Shown one piece after another: positions 9,358 through 19,293 of a stretch of DNA of 64,000 bases. The stretch lies in assembly GCA_013141015.1 (NCBI GenBank), contig JABFRT010000030.1, positions 1 to 64,000 on the forward strand, read 5' to 3'. Source of the stretch: Hyphomicrobium sp. GTDB lineage: Bacteria; Pseudomonadota; Alphaproteobacteria; Rhizobiales; Hyphomicrobiaceae. The position numbers were made by a program, and so were the translations under genes. Under the pieces are notes generated by a model. The model ran no database searches, was not told the origin of the DNA, and saw nothing but the letters and a program-made list of their open reading frames with translations. Positions within the stretch are counted from its first letter, which is position 1; each line of letters opens with the position of its first letter.

Positions 9358-10161
9358 ATGTTCGACACATCGCTCATAGACGTATGGCCGTTGATCGTAT
9401 CGGGCGGATTCGTTGTTGGATTTCTCGTTGGCATGACCGGCGTCGGCGCGGGGTCGCTGATGACGCCATTCTTGATTACACAGGTCGGCATTGCGCCGAC
9501 GCTGGCAGTCGGCACGGACCTGCTGTTTGCCTCCCTCACCAAAGCTTCGGCAGCTCTGCCACACCACAACTTCGGCAACGTGAACTGGCGCATGGTTGGC
9601 TGGCTGGCTGCGGGCAGCGTACCCGGCTCCATCGCCATGCTCGGGCTGCTGCACTATTTCGATCCCGATACCGCGTCGATGGCCCGCCTGATCAAGATGG
9701 CACTCGTGGCAGCGCTTGTGCTCAGCTCCGTGGCGATTATCGTCTACCCTTACGTCACAGCGGCGCGGCCTTCAGTGACGCCAGACCCAGACAGCGTGCC
9801 GGTTCGCAAACTGCCGACACTTATTCTCGGGATCGTCCTCGGCTCAATCGTCACGCTGACGTCAGTTGGCGCGGGCGCTATCGGCGTCGTGGTGCTGACG
9901 CTGCTCTATCCGACACTGATGACCCGCCGCCTGATCGGCACGGATATCGTGCACGCCGTACCGCTGACACTGGTCTCTGGCCTTGGCCATCTGTCGATGG
10001 GCAACACAAACCTGTCGCTGCTCGCCATTCTACTGGCCGGATCGCTACCCGGCATCGCGCTTGGATCGCGGCTGACCGGAAAGTTGCCAGACCGCTTCCT
10101 GCGCATCGCGCTCGCGGTCATACTGTGCTTCGCTGCGTGGCAGCTCAGCCGTAAGATTTGA
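9358..10161 (+). CDS. TauE/SafE family permease (second copy)
   Basis: 'GFLVGMTGVGAGSLMTPFLITQVGIAPTLAVGTDLLFASLTK...HHNFGNVNWRM'. Confidence 0.88.
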   Translation: MFDTSLIDVWPLIVSGGFVVGFLVGMTGVGAGSLMTPFLITQVGIAPTLAVGTDLLFASLTKASAALPHHNFGNVNWRMVGWLAAGSVPGSIAMLGLLHYFDPDTASMARLIKMALVAALVLSSVAIIVYPYVTAARPSVTPDPDSVPVRKLPTLILGIVLGSIVTLTSVGAGAIGVVVLTLLYPTLMTRRLIGTDIVHAVPLTLVSGLGHLSMGNTNLSLLAILLAGSLPGIALGSRLTGKLPDRFLRIALAVILCFAAWQLSRKI

Positions 10162-10299
10162 GCCACGCTCGGCAAGCCGCCCCGCGTTACCCGTCATTCC
10201 GTGTGCATACTCGTCATCCCGTGCGCGCGTGCAGCGCCTTTATCGGCGGTGCACCGCAGACACGGGATCTTGCCCAAAAGCGTTCTCTGGAAATTCAAG

Positions 10300-10348
10300 A
10301 TCCCGGACGCGACGCACCAATAAAGGATTGCTGCGTCGCGTCCGGGAT
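10300..10348. repeat. 17-bp perfect inverted repeat (stem-loop) between convergent genes
   Basis: ATCCCGGACGCGACGCA ... TGCGTCGCGTCCGGGAT. Confidence 0.85.
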
Positions 10349-10365
10349 GACGGGTAGAGTAGGAT

Positions 10366-12096
10366 CTACGCCAATTTCACGTCAGCGTGGAACTGATTGC
10401 CGGCTTTGGTGGCAGCCACGTATCCGGCGCGGATCGTGAAATCACCGAAGTGTTCGCCGGGTTTGCGTTCCTTCGCATACTTCACGAAGATCGGCTCAAG
10501 CAGCGCGATGATGCGCTCCTTGCCAACGTCCTGCGCATAGAGCTTCGACAGCCGCGTTCCGTCGAACGCCGCGCCCAGGTACAGGTTGTAAAGCCCTGGA
10601 TTGCGGCCGACCAAACCAATCTCGGCCAGATAAGGCCGCGCGCAACCGTTCGGGCAGCCGGTCATGCGGATCACGATGTCATCGTCCCGCAATCCCGCCT
10701 TATCGAGGCTGTCTTCAAGCGCGGTGATCAACTCCGGCAGGAAGCGTTCGCTTTCGGCAAGCGCCAATCCGCAGGTTGGCAGTGACACGCAGGCCATCGA
10801 ATTGCCGCGCAAACCCGACGACACCGAAATATGAATGCCATGTGCTTTGAGCGCCGCCTCGATCTTGGCTTTGAACTTCTGCGCGACGTTGGCGAGAATC
10901 ACGTTCTGGTTCGACGTGCACACGAAATCGCACAAACCCGCTTCGGCGATCTCGCGCAATGCGGTGCGCAGGCTATGGCCGGGGCGGTCTTTGATGCGGC
11001 CGTTCTCGACGAACAGCGTCAGGTTCCAGGCTTTGTCCTCGCCCTTCTTGGCGTCCAGGCTCTGGCGCCAGCCGAGCGGATCGCCGGTGCCGGTGAACGT
11101 GTACGGCTTCGGCTTGCCAAGCTTATAGCCAAGGCGCTTTTCAACTTCATTGCGGAATGCATCAATGCCGCGATCTTCGACCGTGTACTTTAATCGCGCG
11201 CGCGGGCGGCTTTCGCGGTTGCCCCAGTCGCGCTGCACCGTCAGCACTTTTTCGGCCACATCGACGGCTTGTTCCAGCTTGCAGTATCCGAGATGGTCGG
11301 CTGTGCGCGGGAACGTGTTGGTGTCGCCGTGCGTCATGCCCATGCCGCCGCCGACTGTGACGTTCCACCCGGTTACTTCGCCCTTTTCGACTATTGCGAT
11401 GAAGCCGAGGCAGTGGGCGAAAATATCGACGTCGTTGTCGGGCGGCACCGCGATTACGGTTTTGAATTTGCGCGGCAGATAATGGATGCCATAGAGCGGC
11501 TCTTCCGCGGCACCGGCCTTGCGCGATTTGTCTTCGACCTTTTCGCCATCAAGCCAGATCTCGTGATAGGCGCCGGTCTTGGGCAGCAAATGTTCGCTGA
11601 TTGCTTTGCCAAGCTCGTAGGCCTGGCGGTGGGCCTTCGACAGATACGGATTGGCCGCCGTCATCACGTTGCGGTTGACATCGCCGCAGGCCGCAATCGT
11701 ATCGAGCGCTGCAGCATTGATCGCCTGCATGGTCCGGCGCAGGTTCGACTTGATCACGCCATGATACTGGAACGTCTCGCGCGTCGTCAGGCGCAGCGTG
11801 CCGTTGGCATAATTGGAGGCGATCGCATCCAGCGCCAGCCACTGCTTGGGCGTCACCAGACCGCCCGGAATGCGCAGCCGCAGCATGAACGAAAAAGCCT
11901 TTTCCAGCTTTTTCTTGGCCCGCTCGCCACGCACGTCGCGGTCGTCTTGAATATAGGAGCCGTGAAACTTGATCAGCTGATGATCGTCTTCGGCGATGTC
12001 ACCGGTGATCACGTTGTCCAGGCCCTCGGCCAGCGTGCCGCGCAGCTGGTGGCTGTTTTCTTTGATGATCTCGTTTCTGGCGCGCTTGTCGGTCAT
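10366..12096 (-). CDS. cysI: Assimilatory NADPH-sulfite reductase hemoprotein (beta) subunit
   Basis: 'RLTTRETFQYHGVIK', 'RMTGCPNGCARPYLAEIGLVGRNPGLYNLYLG' siroheme/4Fe-4S motifs. Confidence 0.96.
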   Translation of the reverse strand: MTDKRARNEIIKENSHQLRGTLAEGLDNVITGDIAEDDHQLIKFHGSYIQDDRDVRGERAKKKLEKAFSFMLRLRIPGGLVTPKQWLALDAIASNYANGTLRLTTRETFQYHGVIKSNLRRTMQAINAAALDTIAACGDVNRNVMTAANPYLSKAHRQAYELGKAISEHLLPKTGAYHEIWLDGEKVEDKSRKAGAAEEPLYGIHYLPRKFKTVIAVPPDNDVDIFAHCLGFIAIVEKGEVTGWNVTVGGGMGMTHGDTNTFPRTADHLGYCKLEQAVDVAEKVLTVQRDWGNRESRPRARLKYTVEDRGIDAFRNEVEKRLGYKLGKPKPYTFTGTGDPLGWRQSLDAKKGEDKAWNLTLFVENGRIKDRPGHSLRTALREIAEAGLCDFVCTSNQNVILANVAQKFKAKIEAALKAHGIHISVSSGLRGNSMACVSLPTCGLALAESERFLPELITALEDSLDKAGLRDDDIVIRMTGCPNGCARPYLAEIGLVGRNPGLYNLYLGAAFDGTRLSKLYAQDVGKERIIALLEPIFVKYAKERKPGEHFGDFTIRAGYVAATKAGNQFHADVKLA

Positions 12097-12186
12097 TGTG
12101 ATCCCGGAAGAAGGAAATTGAGATTAGGGAATGGGGCGTTGGAAGTTGGAAGCAGGGACGGAAGCCTTATCCCTACTCCCTCACTT

Positions 12187-13965
12187 TCAATACACGTCGC
12201 GTTGATAGCGCCCGGCTTTGGACAGCTCTTTGAGTTTTGCGCGACCGGCCTCTTCGTCGCCCTTGGCCGCTTCGCTCAAGATTTTGACCAGCGTCGCGTC
12301 AACATCTTTGGCCATACCCTTTTCGTCGCCGCACACATAGATGTGGGCGCCGTCAGCTATCCAGGAATTTAGCGCCGCGCGCCGTTCCCACAAGCGATGT
12401 TGGACGTAAATCTTTTCCGGCTGATCGCGCGAGAACGCTACGTCGATGTTGGTCAGCGCGCCGGCCGCTTTGTGATCCTGCCAGTCAAGCTGATAGAGGA
12501 AGTCGTTGGTGTAGTTGCGTTCACCAAAGAACAACCAGCTCTTGCCGGTTGCACCCGTCTCCGCGCGCTCTTCAATGAAGCCGCGATAGGGCGCGACGCC
12601 GGTGCCGGAGCCGATCATGATGATCGGCGTGGCGCCGTCTGCCGGCAGGCGGTAGTGACGGTTCGGCTTGACGTAGATGCGCGCCGTCGAGCCAACTTTC
12701 CGGCGGTCTGCGAGATAGGTGGACGCAACGCCCTTGCGCTTGTGGCCGTAGCTTTCCCAGCGCACCGTACCAACCAGCAAATGCGCCTCGCCTTGATGCG
12801 CTTTCGGGCTCGATGCAACTGAGTAGAGCCGGCCCGGCAACGGGCGCAGAAGGCCGAGCAGTTGCTCGGGCGTCAGCTTTTCGGAATAGGTTTCAAACAG
12901 ATCGACAAGCTGACGGTCGGAGGAGAACTTGGCAAACGCATCGCCGTCAAGCAGCGCCTTGACATCGGCGCGGCTGGTCAGCTTGGCATAATTGTCGACC
13001 GCTGCCCGCGACAGCGTGGTGACGTCGAAGCCCTTTTGAATTTTCAACAGCAGCGCGGCGTCGGAGCCTAGCCCGGTTGCCTGCAGCAGCTGATCGACCA
13101 GCACCGGATCGTTCTCCGGCAATACGCCAATTGCGTCGCCGGGCTGATATTGAAAGCGCGGATCATCGAACGCAAATTCGACATGCCACGTCTCGCGCGA
13201 CGACCCAGTGCCGTTCAAATTGACGAGCGCTGAAATCTCGGCTTCGAGCGGCGTTTCAGCAGTGTATGCCGGTTCGTCATCGTCTTCCGCTTGCGAACCG
13301 CCCGCAAAATTGACGTGTACGACCGTGCCCGATGCGCCCGTGTCGGCTGGTGCCAGCTTGGCAAGCGCGCCATCGGTCCAGGCAACCGCCTGCTTGGCGA
13401 AATCGAGATCGAGATCGATACGGTCGTTAGCGCGCTTGGCGCCCAGCGCTTCCAAGCGCGCATCAATCGCTTTGCCGATAGCGCAAAAGTGCACGTACGC
13501 CGTGTCACCTAAAGCGCACACCGCGAAGTGCGCGCCGTCGAGACGTGGCGCTGCATCGCCCATCAAGGCAGCATAGAAATCAACCGCGCGGGCTGGCGGA
13601 TCGCCTTCGCCCCAGGTTGCAGCAAACACCAAAATTTTCTTCGCCTTGGCAAGCAGCGCCATATCGGCGTCCGCCATATCGAACACCTTGGCGTCGAGAC
13701 CATGCTTTTGCGCGGTCTTTTTGGCTTTCAGCGCGAGGCTCTCACAGTTGCCGCTTTCACTGGCGTAAAGAATGGTCAGCGGCGCGCGCGGCTTGGCAGC
13801 GGCCAGCGGAACAGCCCCGCCACCCTGCGCTGCCTCGAAGCCCGCGAAAAATCCAGCCAGCCAAGACCGCTGCTGCGGCGTCGACCGCGACACAACTTTA
13901 TTCAACAATTCGATGTCATCAGCCGAGAACGGTGCGTTTTTCGGAAGCAGCGGGGTTGCGGTCAC
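12187..13965 (-). CDS. cysJ: NADPH-sulfite reductase flavoprotein (alpha) subunit
   Basis: Flavodoxin domain 'LTILYASESGNCESLA' plus FNR domain 'RLYSVASSPK', 'GSGTGVAPYRGFIEER', C-terminal 'RYQRDVY'. Confidence 0.95.
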   Translation of the reverse strand: MTATPLLPKNAPFSADDIELLNKVVSRSTPQQRSWLAGFFAGFEAAQGGGAVPLAAAKPRAPLTILYASESGNCESLALKAKKTAQKHGLDAKVFDMADADMALLAKAKKILVFAATWGEGDPPARAVDFYAALMGDAAPRLDGAHFAVCALGDTAYVHFCAIGKAIDARLEALGAKRANDRIDLDLDFAKQAVAWTDGALAKLAPADTGASGTVVHVNFAGGSQAEDDDEPAYTAETPLEAEISALVNLNGTGSSRETWHVEFAFDDPRFQYQPGDAIGVLPENDPVLVDQLLQATGLGSDAALLLKIQKGFDVTTLSRAAVDNYAKLTSRADVKALLDGDAFAKFSSDRQLVDLFETYSEKLTPEQLLGLLRPLPGRLYSVASSPKAHQGEAHLLVGTVRWESYGHKRKGVASTYLADRRKVGSTARIYVKPNRHYRLPADGATPIIMIGSGTGVAPYRGFIEERAETGATGKSWLFFGERNYTNDFLYQLDWQDHKAAGALTNIDVAFSRDQPEKIYVQHRLWERRAALNSWIADGAHIYVCGDEKGMAKDVDATLVKILSEAAKGDEEAGRAKLKELSKAGRYQRDVY

Positions 13966-14673
13966 GTCTCGTCTCCTGAGCCGCTGAGCGGCAAAAACTC
14001 AAGTCCACGCACCGGCGCGGCGCGCTTGCAGAAATTCTGGTCGCCGTCCGTAGCCTGCCCAAGCGCCCGGCGAAAGACGGCCTTTCGGCGCCTTCCGGGA
14101 TGCCGGAGCGGTTACGGTTCCGCCGCGGTTATGGCTCACAAAACGTTCGGGGCACATATCGCGGGTCTGGATAGCTGGTTTTGGAACAGATTTCTACATT
14201 ATAGGTTGAAAGGTTCGCAAAATAGAACGGGGTTCCCCTGGCGGCCATATTGGGAGGTCTGGACCGGCATTCGCGGCTCCCGGTTGGGACAGCAGATCTG
14301 ACCCAAGTGCAATTGGCGAAATCCTCTTCCTAAACTTCCGCCGCCCAGCGCGGCTTTGGTCAGTATAACGGCCGTCGAAACTGAGTGATCAGCCGCCCGT
14401 CGCTGGATGATGCATTGCAGCAAGCTGGATCGTATGGACGGTTTAACTTTGGACCTGCAAATTTCTGCACAAATTTTCACACGCAGTCGTGACAGGGAGT
14501 GATTTGCGCCGCCAATTGTTACGTGTTTTATCAGTAAATATGCGGTGGCTCTTGACAATGCCAGAGCGATCCGCAGATTGGTGCCGCACAAAAAAAGTGT
14601 CTGCACCATTGGCTAGGCCCTCGGCGGGGTCTGCGACACTGGGAACGCAGCTTACCATCTGGAGGAAACTAGC

Positions 14674-14763
14674 ATGAAGATTTGGTCCAAGCCGGCAGTC
14701 CGCGAGCAGGAAGTTGGTCTCGAAGTGACGAGCTACCTGCCAGCCGAAATCGACGTCATCTAA
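14674..14763 (+). CDS. pqqA: PQQ precursor peptide PqqA (29 aa; absent from the supplied ORF track)
   Basis: MKIWSKPAVREQEVGLEVTSYLPAEIDVI contains the EVTxY motif (cross-linked Glu and Tyr); ribosome-binding site GGAGG upstream; immediately upstream of pqqB. Confidence 0.95.
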   Translation: MKIWSKPAVREQEVGLEVTSYLPAEIDVI

Positions 14764-14803
14764 CTGATGTCATCGGCCTCACGGACTTCGTGAGAACCCG
14801 GCG

Positions 14804-14831
14804 CGGCGGTCGATGGATGCATCGGCCGCCG
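14804..14831 (+). terminator. 12-bp hairpin between pqqA and pqqB (candidate attenuator/stabiliser)
   Basis: CGGCGGTCGATG-GATG-CATCGGCCGCCG, 12/12 paired with one G-U. Confidence 0.75.
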
Positions 14832-14934
14832 TTGCTGTTTCTAGATCGGAAAATTTGATCGAAAACAAATTCACCGGGCGTGTGCCATCGGCGTGGCGTA
14901 GCCTCGTAAGAGTAAGTCACACAGCAAGCCGCAC

Positions 14935-15867
14935 ATGATCATAAAAATTCTTGGCTCAGCAGCCGGAGGCGGGTTTCCGCAATGGAACTGCAACGGCCTG
15001 CACTCAGCCAATGTTCGCGCCGGAAAATCAGGCTATCGCGCCCGCACCCAGTCGTCGCTGGCGGTTTCCGCCAACGGCCAGGATTGGGTTCTGCTCAACG
15101 CATCGCCCGATTTGCGCCAGCAGATCAACGATACGCCGGAGCTACACCCGTTTGCAGATGGCGGCTTGCGCAATTCGCCAGTCAAAGCCGTGGTTGTGAC
15201 CAACGCCGACGTCGATCACATCACTGGGCTTATCAATCTGCGCGAGGGCCAGCCGTTTTCGATCTACGGATCGGACCGCGTGCTCGCAACGCTCAACGCC
15301 AATTCGATTTTCAACGTCTGCGCGCCCGATAAGGTGCCGCGCATCGCCTTCGCGCTTGATCAGCCAACCCCGCTCACCGGCGCGGGCATTGATCTAGGCT
15401 TGAGCGTTGAAGCGTTCGCGGTGCCCGGAAAAATAGCGCTTTTCCTCGAAAAGGGTGGCGAAAAAGAAAACTACGGCAGTCGCGACGGCGACACGATTGG
15501 CCTCAAAGTCACGGACTACGCAACCGGCACATCGTTCTTCTATATTCCGGGCTGCGCCGAGGTCGACCCGCCGTTAGCTGATCGCATCAAGGGCGCTGAT
15601 CTCATCTTCCTCGACGGCACGCTGTTCACCGACGACGAAATGGTAACCCAAGGCTTGTCGCATAAAACCGCGCAGCGCATGGGCCACATTTCAATCTCCG
15701 GCGACAACGGATCGATCGCAGCACTCAAACCGCTGGCAATCAAGCGCCGTATCTATGTTCATATCAACAACTCAAACCCCGTGCTGGACGAGCATTCAGA
15801 TGCCCGCCGCATCGTTGACAGCGCCGGCTGGGAAGTCGGATTTGATGGAATGGAGGTCCGCTTATGA
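14935..15867 (+). CDS. pqqB: PQQ biosynthesis protein PqqB (MBL fold)
   Basis: 'MIIKILGSAAGGGFPQWNCNGLHSANVRAGKSGYRARTQSSLAVSANG', 'TNADVDHITGLINLREGQPF'. Confidence 0.97.
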   Translation: MIIKILGSAAGGGFPQWNCNGLHSANVRAGKSGYRARTQSSLAVSANGQDWVLLNASPDLRQQINDTPELHPFADGGLRNSPVKAVVVTNADVDHITGLINLREGQPFSIYGSDRVLATLNANSIFNVCAPDKVPRIAFALDQPTPLTGAGIDLGLSVEAFAVPGKIALFLEKGGEKENYGSRDGDTIGLKVTDYATGTSFFYIPGCAEVDPPLADRIKGADLIFLDGTLFTDDEMVTQGLSHKTAQRMGHISISGDNGSIAALKPLAIKRRIYVHINNSNPVLDEHSDARRIVDSAGWEVGFDGMEVRL

Positions 15868-16640
15868 ACCCTGTCAGCTTGGAAAAGAAATCAACCGGGC
15901 GCCGCGATGCCGGACCGCCGTTGAGCGTTGCCGATTTCGAAGCCGCGATCCGCGCGGTCGGGCCTGAGCGCTATCACGACCTGCACCCGTTCCATCATAT
16001 GCTTCATGGCGGCAAGCTCGATAAGGGCCAAGTACAGGCCTGGGCGCTCAATCGTTATTGCTATCAGTCGGCGGTGCCACGCAAGGATGCAGCCTTCATC
16101 AGCCGCGTTCATGACCGCGAGTTGCGCCGTGAGTGGTTGCACCGCGTGCTCGATCACGATGGTTCGCCCCCCGGTGAAGTTGGCGGCATCGAACGCTGGT
16201 TGATCCTGACCGATGGCCTCGGCCTTGATCGTGACTATGTGATCTCGCGGCGCGGCGCCCTTCCAGCGACCGTGTTCGCCGTTGAAGCCTACGTCACCTT
16301 CGTGCGTGAGCAGCCTTTGACGGTTGCGGTTGCCTCATCCTTGACCGAACTGTTTGCGCCCAAAATCCACAAAGAACGCATCTCCGGGATGCTTGAAGGC
16401 TACAGCTTTATCGACGACAAGGTGCTCGCCTATTTCAAGCGCCGCCTGACGCAAGCCCCGCGCGACAGCGAATTTGCGCTTCAGTATGTGCTGAAACACG
16501 CCAAAACGCGCGAAGAGCAAGACGCCTGCGTCGATGCCGTGCGCTTCAAATGCAATGTGCTATGGGTGCAGCTTGACGCGCTCTATCATGCCTATGTCGC
16601 CGGAAACATTCCGCCCGGCGCATTCCGTCCGGAGGTTTAA
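15864..16640 (+). CDS. pqqC: Pyrroloquinoline-quinone synthase PqqC
   Basis: 'YHDLHPFHHMLHGGKLDKGQVQAWALNRYCYQSAVPRKDAAFISR'. Confidence 0.97.
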   Translation: MNPVSLEKKSTGRRDAGPPLSVADFEAAIRAVGPERYHDLHPFHHMLHGGKLDKGQVQAWALNRYCYQSAVPRKDAAFISRVHDRELRREWLHRVLDHDGSPPGEVGGIERWLILTDGLGLDRDYVISRRGALPATVFAVEAYVTFVREQPLTVAVASSLTELFAPKIHKERISGMLEGYSFIDDKVLAYFKRRLTQAPRDSEFALQYVLKHAKTREEQDACVDAVRFKCNVLWVQLDALYHAYVAGNIPPGAFRPEV

Positions 16641-16642
16641 CC

Positions 16643-16948
16643 ATGACGACCACCACTGCGCAGCGCACCCGCACGATCATCACTGAAGCGTCGCTGCCGG
16701 CTTTGCCGAACCACATCAAATTGCGCCACGACGCGGGCCGCGGCCGCTGGCATGTGCTCGCTCCCGAACGCGTGTTCGAACCCGACGAGATTGCTGTCGA
16801 AATCTTGAAGCGATGTGATGGCGCAACGCCAGTCAGCGCGATCGCCGGCGTGCTATCGAAGGAATACAACGCGCCATTGAGCGACATCCTTGCCGACACC
16901 ATATCAATGCTTCAGGAACTTGCCGACAAAGGTGTCGTCAAGGCCTGA
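16643..16948 (+). CDS. pqqD: PQQ biosynthesis peptide chaperone PqqD
   Basis: 'LPNHIKLRHDAGRGRWHVLAPERVFEPDEIAVEILKRCDGATPVSAI', between pqqC and pqqE. Confidence 0.96.
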   Translation: MTTTTAQRTRTIITEASLPALPNHIKLRHDAGRGRWHVLAPERVFEPDEIAVEILKRCDGATPVSAIAGVLSKEYNAPLSDILADTISMLQELADKGVVKA

Positions 16949-16966
16949 ACGGAGCACACGCAAAAA

Positions 16967-18127
16967 ATGAACGAGATCGCGCCGTTTGAGCAGTTTTCAG
17001 AAGCCACAGCGGACAGCTGCGCGCGGGCACCCATCGGCCTTCTTGCCGAGCTCACGCACCGTTGCCCGCTGCAATGCCCATACTGTTCAAATCCGCTCGA
17101 GCTTGATCGCGTCAATCAGGAACTGACCACCGCCGAGTGGCAGGACGTGATGCGGCAAGCGGCCGACCTTGGCATTCTGCAAATCCATCTGTCGGGCGGC
17201 GAGCCGACAGTGCGCAAGGACCTTGAACAGATCGTCGAGGTTGCGGCGAAGGCAGGTCTCTATACCAACCTGATCACGGCCGGCGTAACGCTGACGCGTG
17301 ACCGTCTGAAAGCGCTGCAAGACCTGGGTCTTGATCACGTTCAGCTGTCGATCCAGGATGTGGACGACGCCAATGCCGAGAAAATTTCGGCCTATAAAGG
17401 TGGCCTTGAGAAAAAGCGCGAACTCGGCAAATGGGTGCGCGAGTTTTCGATGCCGCTGACAGTCAACGCGCCAATCCACCGCCACAACATCGAGAACTTG
17501 CCAAACATCATCAACTTCGCGGTCGAGCTTGGTGCTGACCGCATCGAAGTGGCCAACATTCAATATTACGCCTGGGCCTTGAAGAACCGGGCCAGCCTGA
17601 TGCCGACGCGCGCCCAGGTGCTGCGCAGTGCCGAAATCGTCGAGGAAGCCAAGGAGCGCTTGAAAGGCGTACTGGTGTTCGACTTCGTAGTGCCAGACTA
17701 CTACGCCAAGACACCAAAGCCGTGCATGGGCGGATGGGGCAAAGGCATTATCAACGTCACGCCGCAGGGCCGGGTGTTGCCGTGCCATGCGTCAGAACAA
17801 ATCCCAGGCCTCGAATTCGATAACGTCAAATCCAAGCGCTTGGCCGACATCTGGCTGAACGGGCAAGCATTCAACAAATATCGCGGCACGTCATGGATGA
17901 AAGAACCGTGCAAGAGCTGCCCGAAGGCGGAACTCGACTTCGGCGGCTGCCGCTGCCAGGCCATGGCCTTCACGGGGGACGCGACCAACACCGACCCGGC
18001 CTGCAAATTTTCACCCCACCACGCCGAATTTGTTGCAGCTGCAGAGCGTGAAAGCGCCAACCCGAACCCGCCAGCCTTCGTCTACCGGCGGCTTGGCGGC
18101 GCCAAAAGCGGCGCGGAAACCGAATAG
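16967..18127 (+). CDS. pqqE: PQQ biosynthesis radical SAM enzyme PqqE
   Basis: '[22 protein letters not shown]' radical SAM motif; SPASM-type cysteines 'CMGGWGKG...[16 protein letters not shown]', '[18 protein letters not shown]'. Confidence 0.97.
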   Translation: MNEIAPFEQFSEATADSCARAPIGLLAELTHRCPLQCPYCSNPLELDRVNQELTTAEWQDVMRQAADLGILQIHLSGGEPTVRKDLEQIVEVAAKAGLYTNLITAGVTLTRDRLKALQDLGLDHVQLSIQDVDDANAEKISAYKGGLEKKRELGKWVREFSMPLTVNAPIHRHNIENLPNIINFAVELGADRIEVANIQYYAWALKNRASLMPTRAQVLRSAEIVEEAKERLKGVLVFDFVVPDYYAKTPKPCMGGWGKGIINVTPQGRVLPCHASEQIPGLEFDNVKSKRLADIWLNGQAFNKYRGTSWMKEPCKSCPKAELDFGGCRCQAMAFTGDATNTDPACKFSPHHAEFVAAAERESANPNPPAFVYRRLGGAKSGAETE

Positions 18128-18338
18128 TCCCGCTGGGCATTCTCAACATAGATCAAGATTTGGCAAAGTGTGCGCCGCAACATAAGCGGCGGGCGCTGCT
18201 TTTTCCTCACACATGCGGCGTTACGTTCAGTTTGAGTTCAGAAAATAAATGTCATTTTCCCGCCGCTAGTCTATTGGTTTCGGCGTTATAAATTCGCCGG
18301 GTAGGCGAAACGGGCCCACAACGGGAAGGAAACTCACG

Positions 18339-18705
18339 ATGCGCAAGTTGGTTTTGGCAGTCTCTATGATTGCCGCAATGCCGGTCGCGGCGAATGCTGC
18401 TGATGCGGAAGCCGGAAAGGCTGTTTTTGGTAAGTGCAAAGCCTGCCACCAGATCGGCGAAGGCGCGAAGAACGCTGTCGGCCCGAGCTCTCACCGGCAT
18501 CATCGGCAAGAAAGCCGGCACGACCGAAGGCTTCACCTATTCCGACGCTATGAAGAACTCGGGCAAGACCTGGGACGAAGCAACCTTCAAGGCATACATT
18601 GCCGATCCGAAGGCCGCTATTCCGGGCAACAAGATGGTGTTCATGGGCGTCAAGGACCCGGCCGACATCGACAACCTGACCGAATATCTGAAGACCGCGA
18701 AGTAA
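18339..18705 (+). pseudogene. Class I cytochrome c with an apparent 1-nt frameshift near 18486
   Basis: Frame A encodes 'MRKLVLAVSMIAAMPVAANAADAEAGKAVFGKCKACHQIGEGAKNAVGP'; frame B continues 'ALTGIIGKKAGTTEGFTYSDAMKNSGKTWDEATFKAYIADPKAAIPGNKMVFMGVKDPADIDNLTEYLKTAK'. Confidence 0.85.
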
Positions 18706-18729
18706 GTTCGCGAGCGTCTTTTGAGAATG

Positions 18730-18764
18730 GAAAGCGCCGCGGAACTTTTTCGCGGCGCTTTTTT
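18730..18764 (+). terminator. Intrinsic terminator after the cytochrome c gene
   Basis: AAGCGCCGCG-GAACTTTTT-CGCGGCGCTT-TTTT. Confidence 0.9.
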
Positions 18765-19278
18765 ATGTCGGCTGCGCCTCGTCGAAAGGCACCGTATCGC
18801 CGGCGCCGAGCGCCCCAATCAAATCATCGAGAGTCCGGCCGTTTATTCGCGTGCCAGGCGCCACATCGCGCAGCGGTAGCAGCACAAACGCGCGCTCTGC
18901 GATCAACGGATGCGGCACGACGAGATCTGGCAAGCGGATGATTTGATCGCCATACGTCAGAACATCGACGTCGATCAGGCGCGGACCCCACTTTTGCTGG
19001 CGCACACGGCCCATCTCGTTTTCAACACGCTGGCAGCGCAGCAAGAGCTCGTGTGCTGTGAGGCCGGTCGCAACTGAAATGCAGGCATTCACAAACCAAT
19101 CCTGATCGAGAACGCCCCACGGCGCCGATCGGTATTTGGGCGATGCTTTGGTGAGCCTGATCGCACCGTCCGCCGTCAACAACGCAATGGCGCGATCAAT
19201 GTTGCCGGCTTTGCCGCCGATGTTCGAACCAAGGCCAATGGCCGCGTCAAAAGACGCTCTATGTGCTTCACGAGTCAT
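18763..19278 (-). CDS. folK: 2-amino-4-hydroxy-6-hydroxymethyldihydropteridine diphosphokinase
   Basis: 'AAIGLGSNIGGKAGNIDRAIALL', 'WGPRLIDVDVLTYGDQII', 'PHPLIAERAFVLLPL'. Confidence 0.95.
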   Translation of the reverse strand: MTREAHRASFDAAIGLGSNIGGKAGNIDRAIALLTADGAIRLTKASPKYRSAPWGVLDQDWFVNACISVATGLTAHELLLRCQRVENEMGRVRQQKWGPRLIDVDVLTYGDQIIRLPDLVVPHPLIAERAFVLLPLRDVAPGTRINGRTLDDLIGALGAGDTVPFDEAQPT

Positions 19279-19293
19279 CGCGTCCCGTCGGCC

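Noticed and set aside
11269-12372. 367-aa plus-strand ORF
   Set aside because: Antisense to cysI and the end of cysJ; composition typical of GC-driven shadow ORFs.
14552-14580. TTGACA (14552-14557) with a weak -10 as pqqA promoter
   Set aside because: The -10 at 17-nt spacing (AGATTG) is poor; not enough to call a promoter.
14199-14609. 136-aa minus ORF in the gap before pqqA
   Set aside because: No domain resemblance and odd composition; region more likely the pqq regulatory region.
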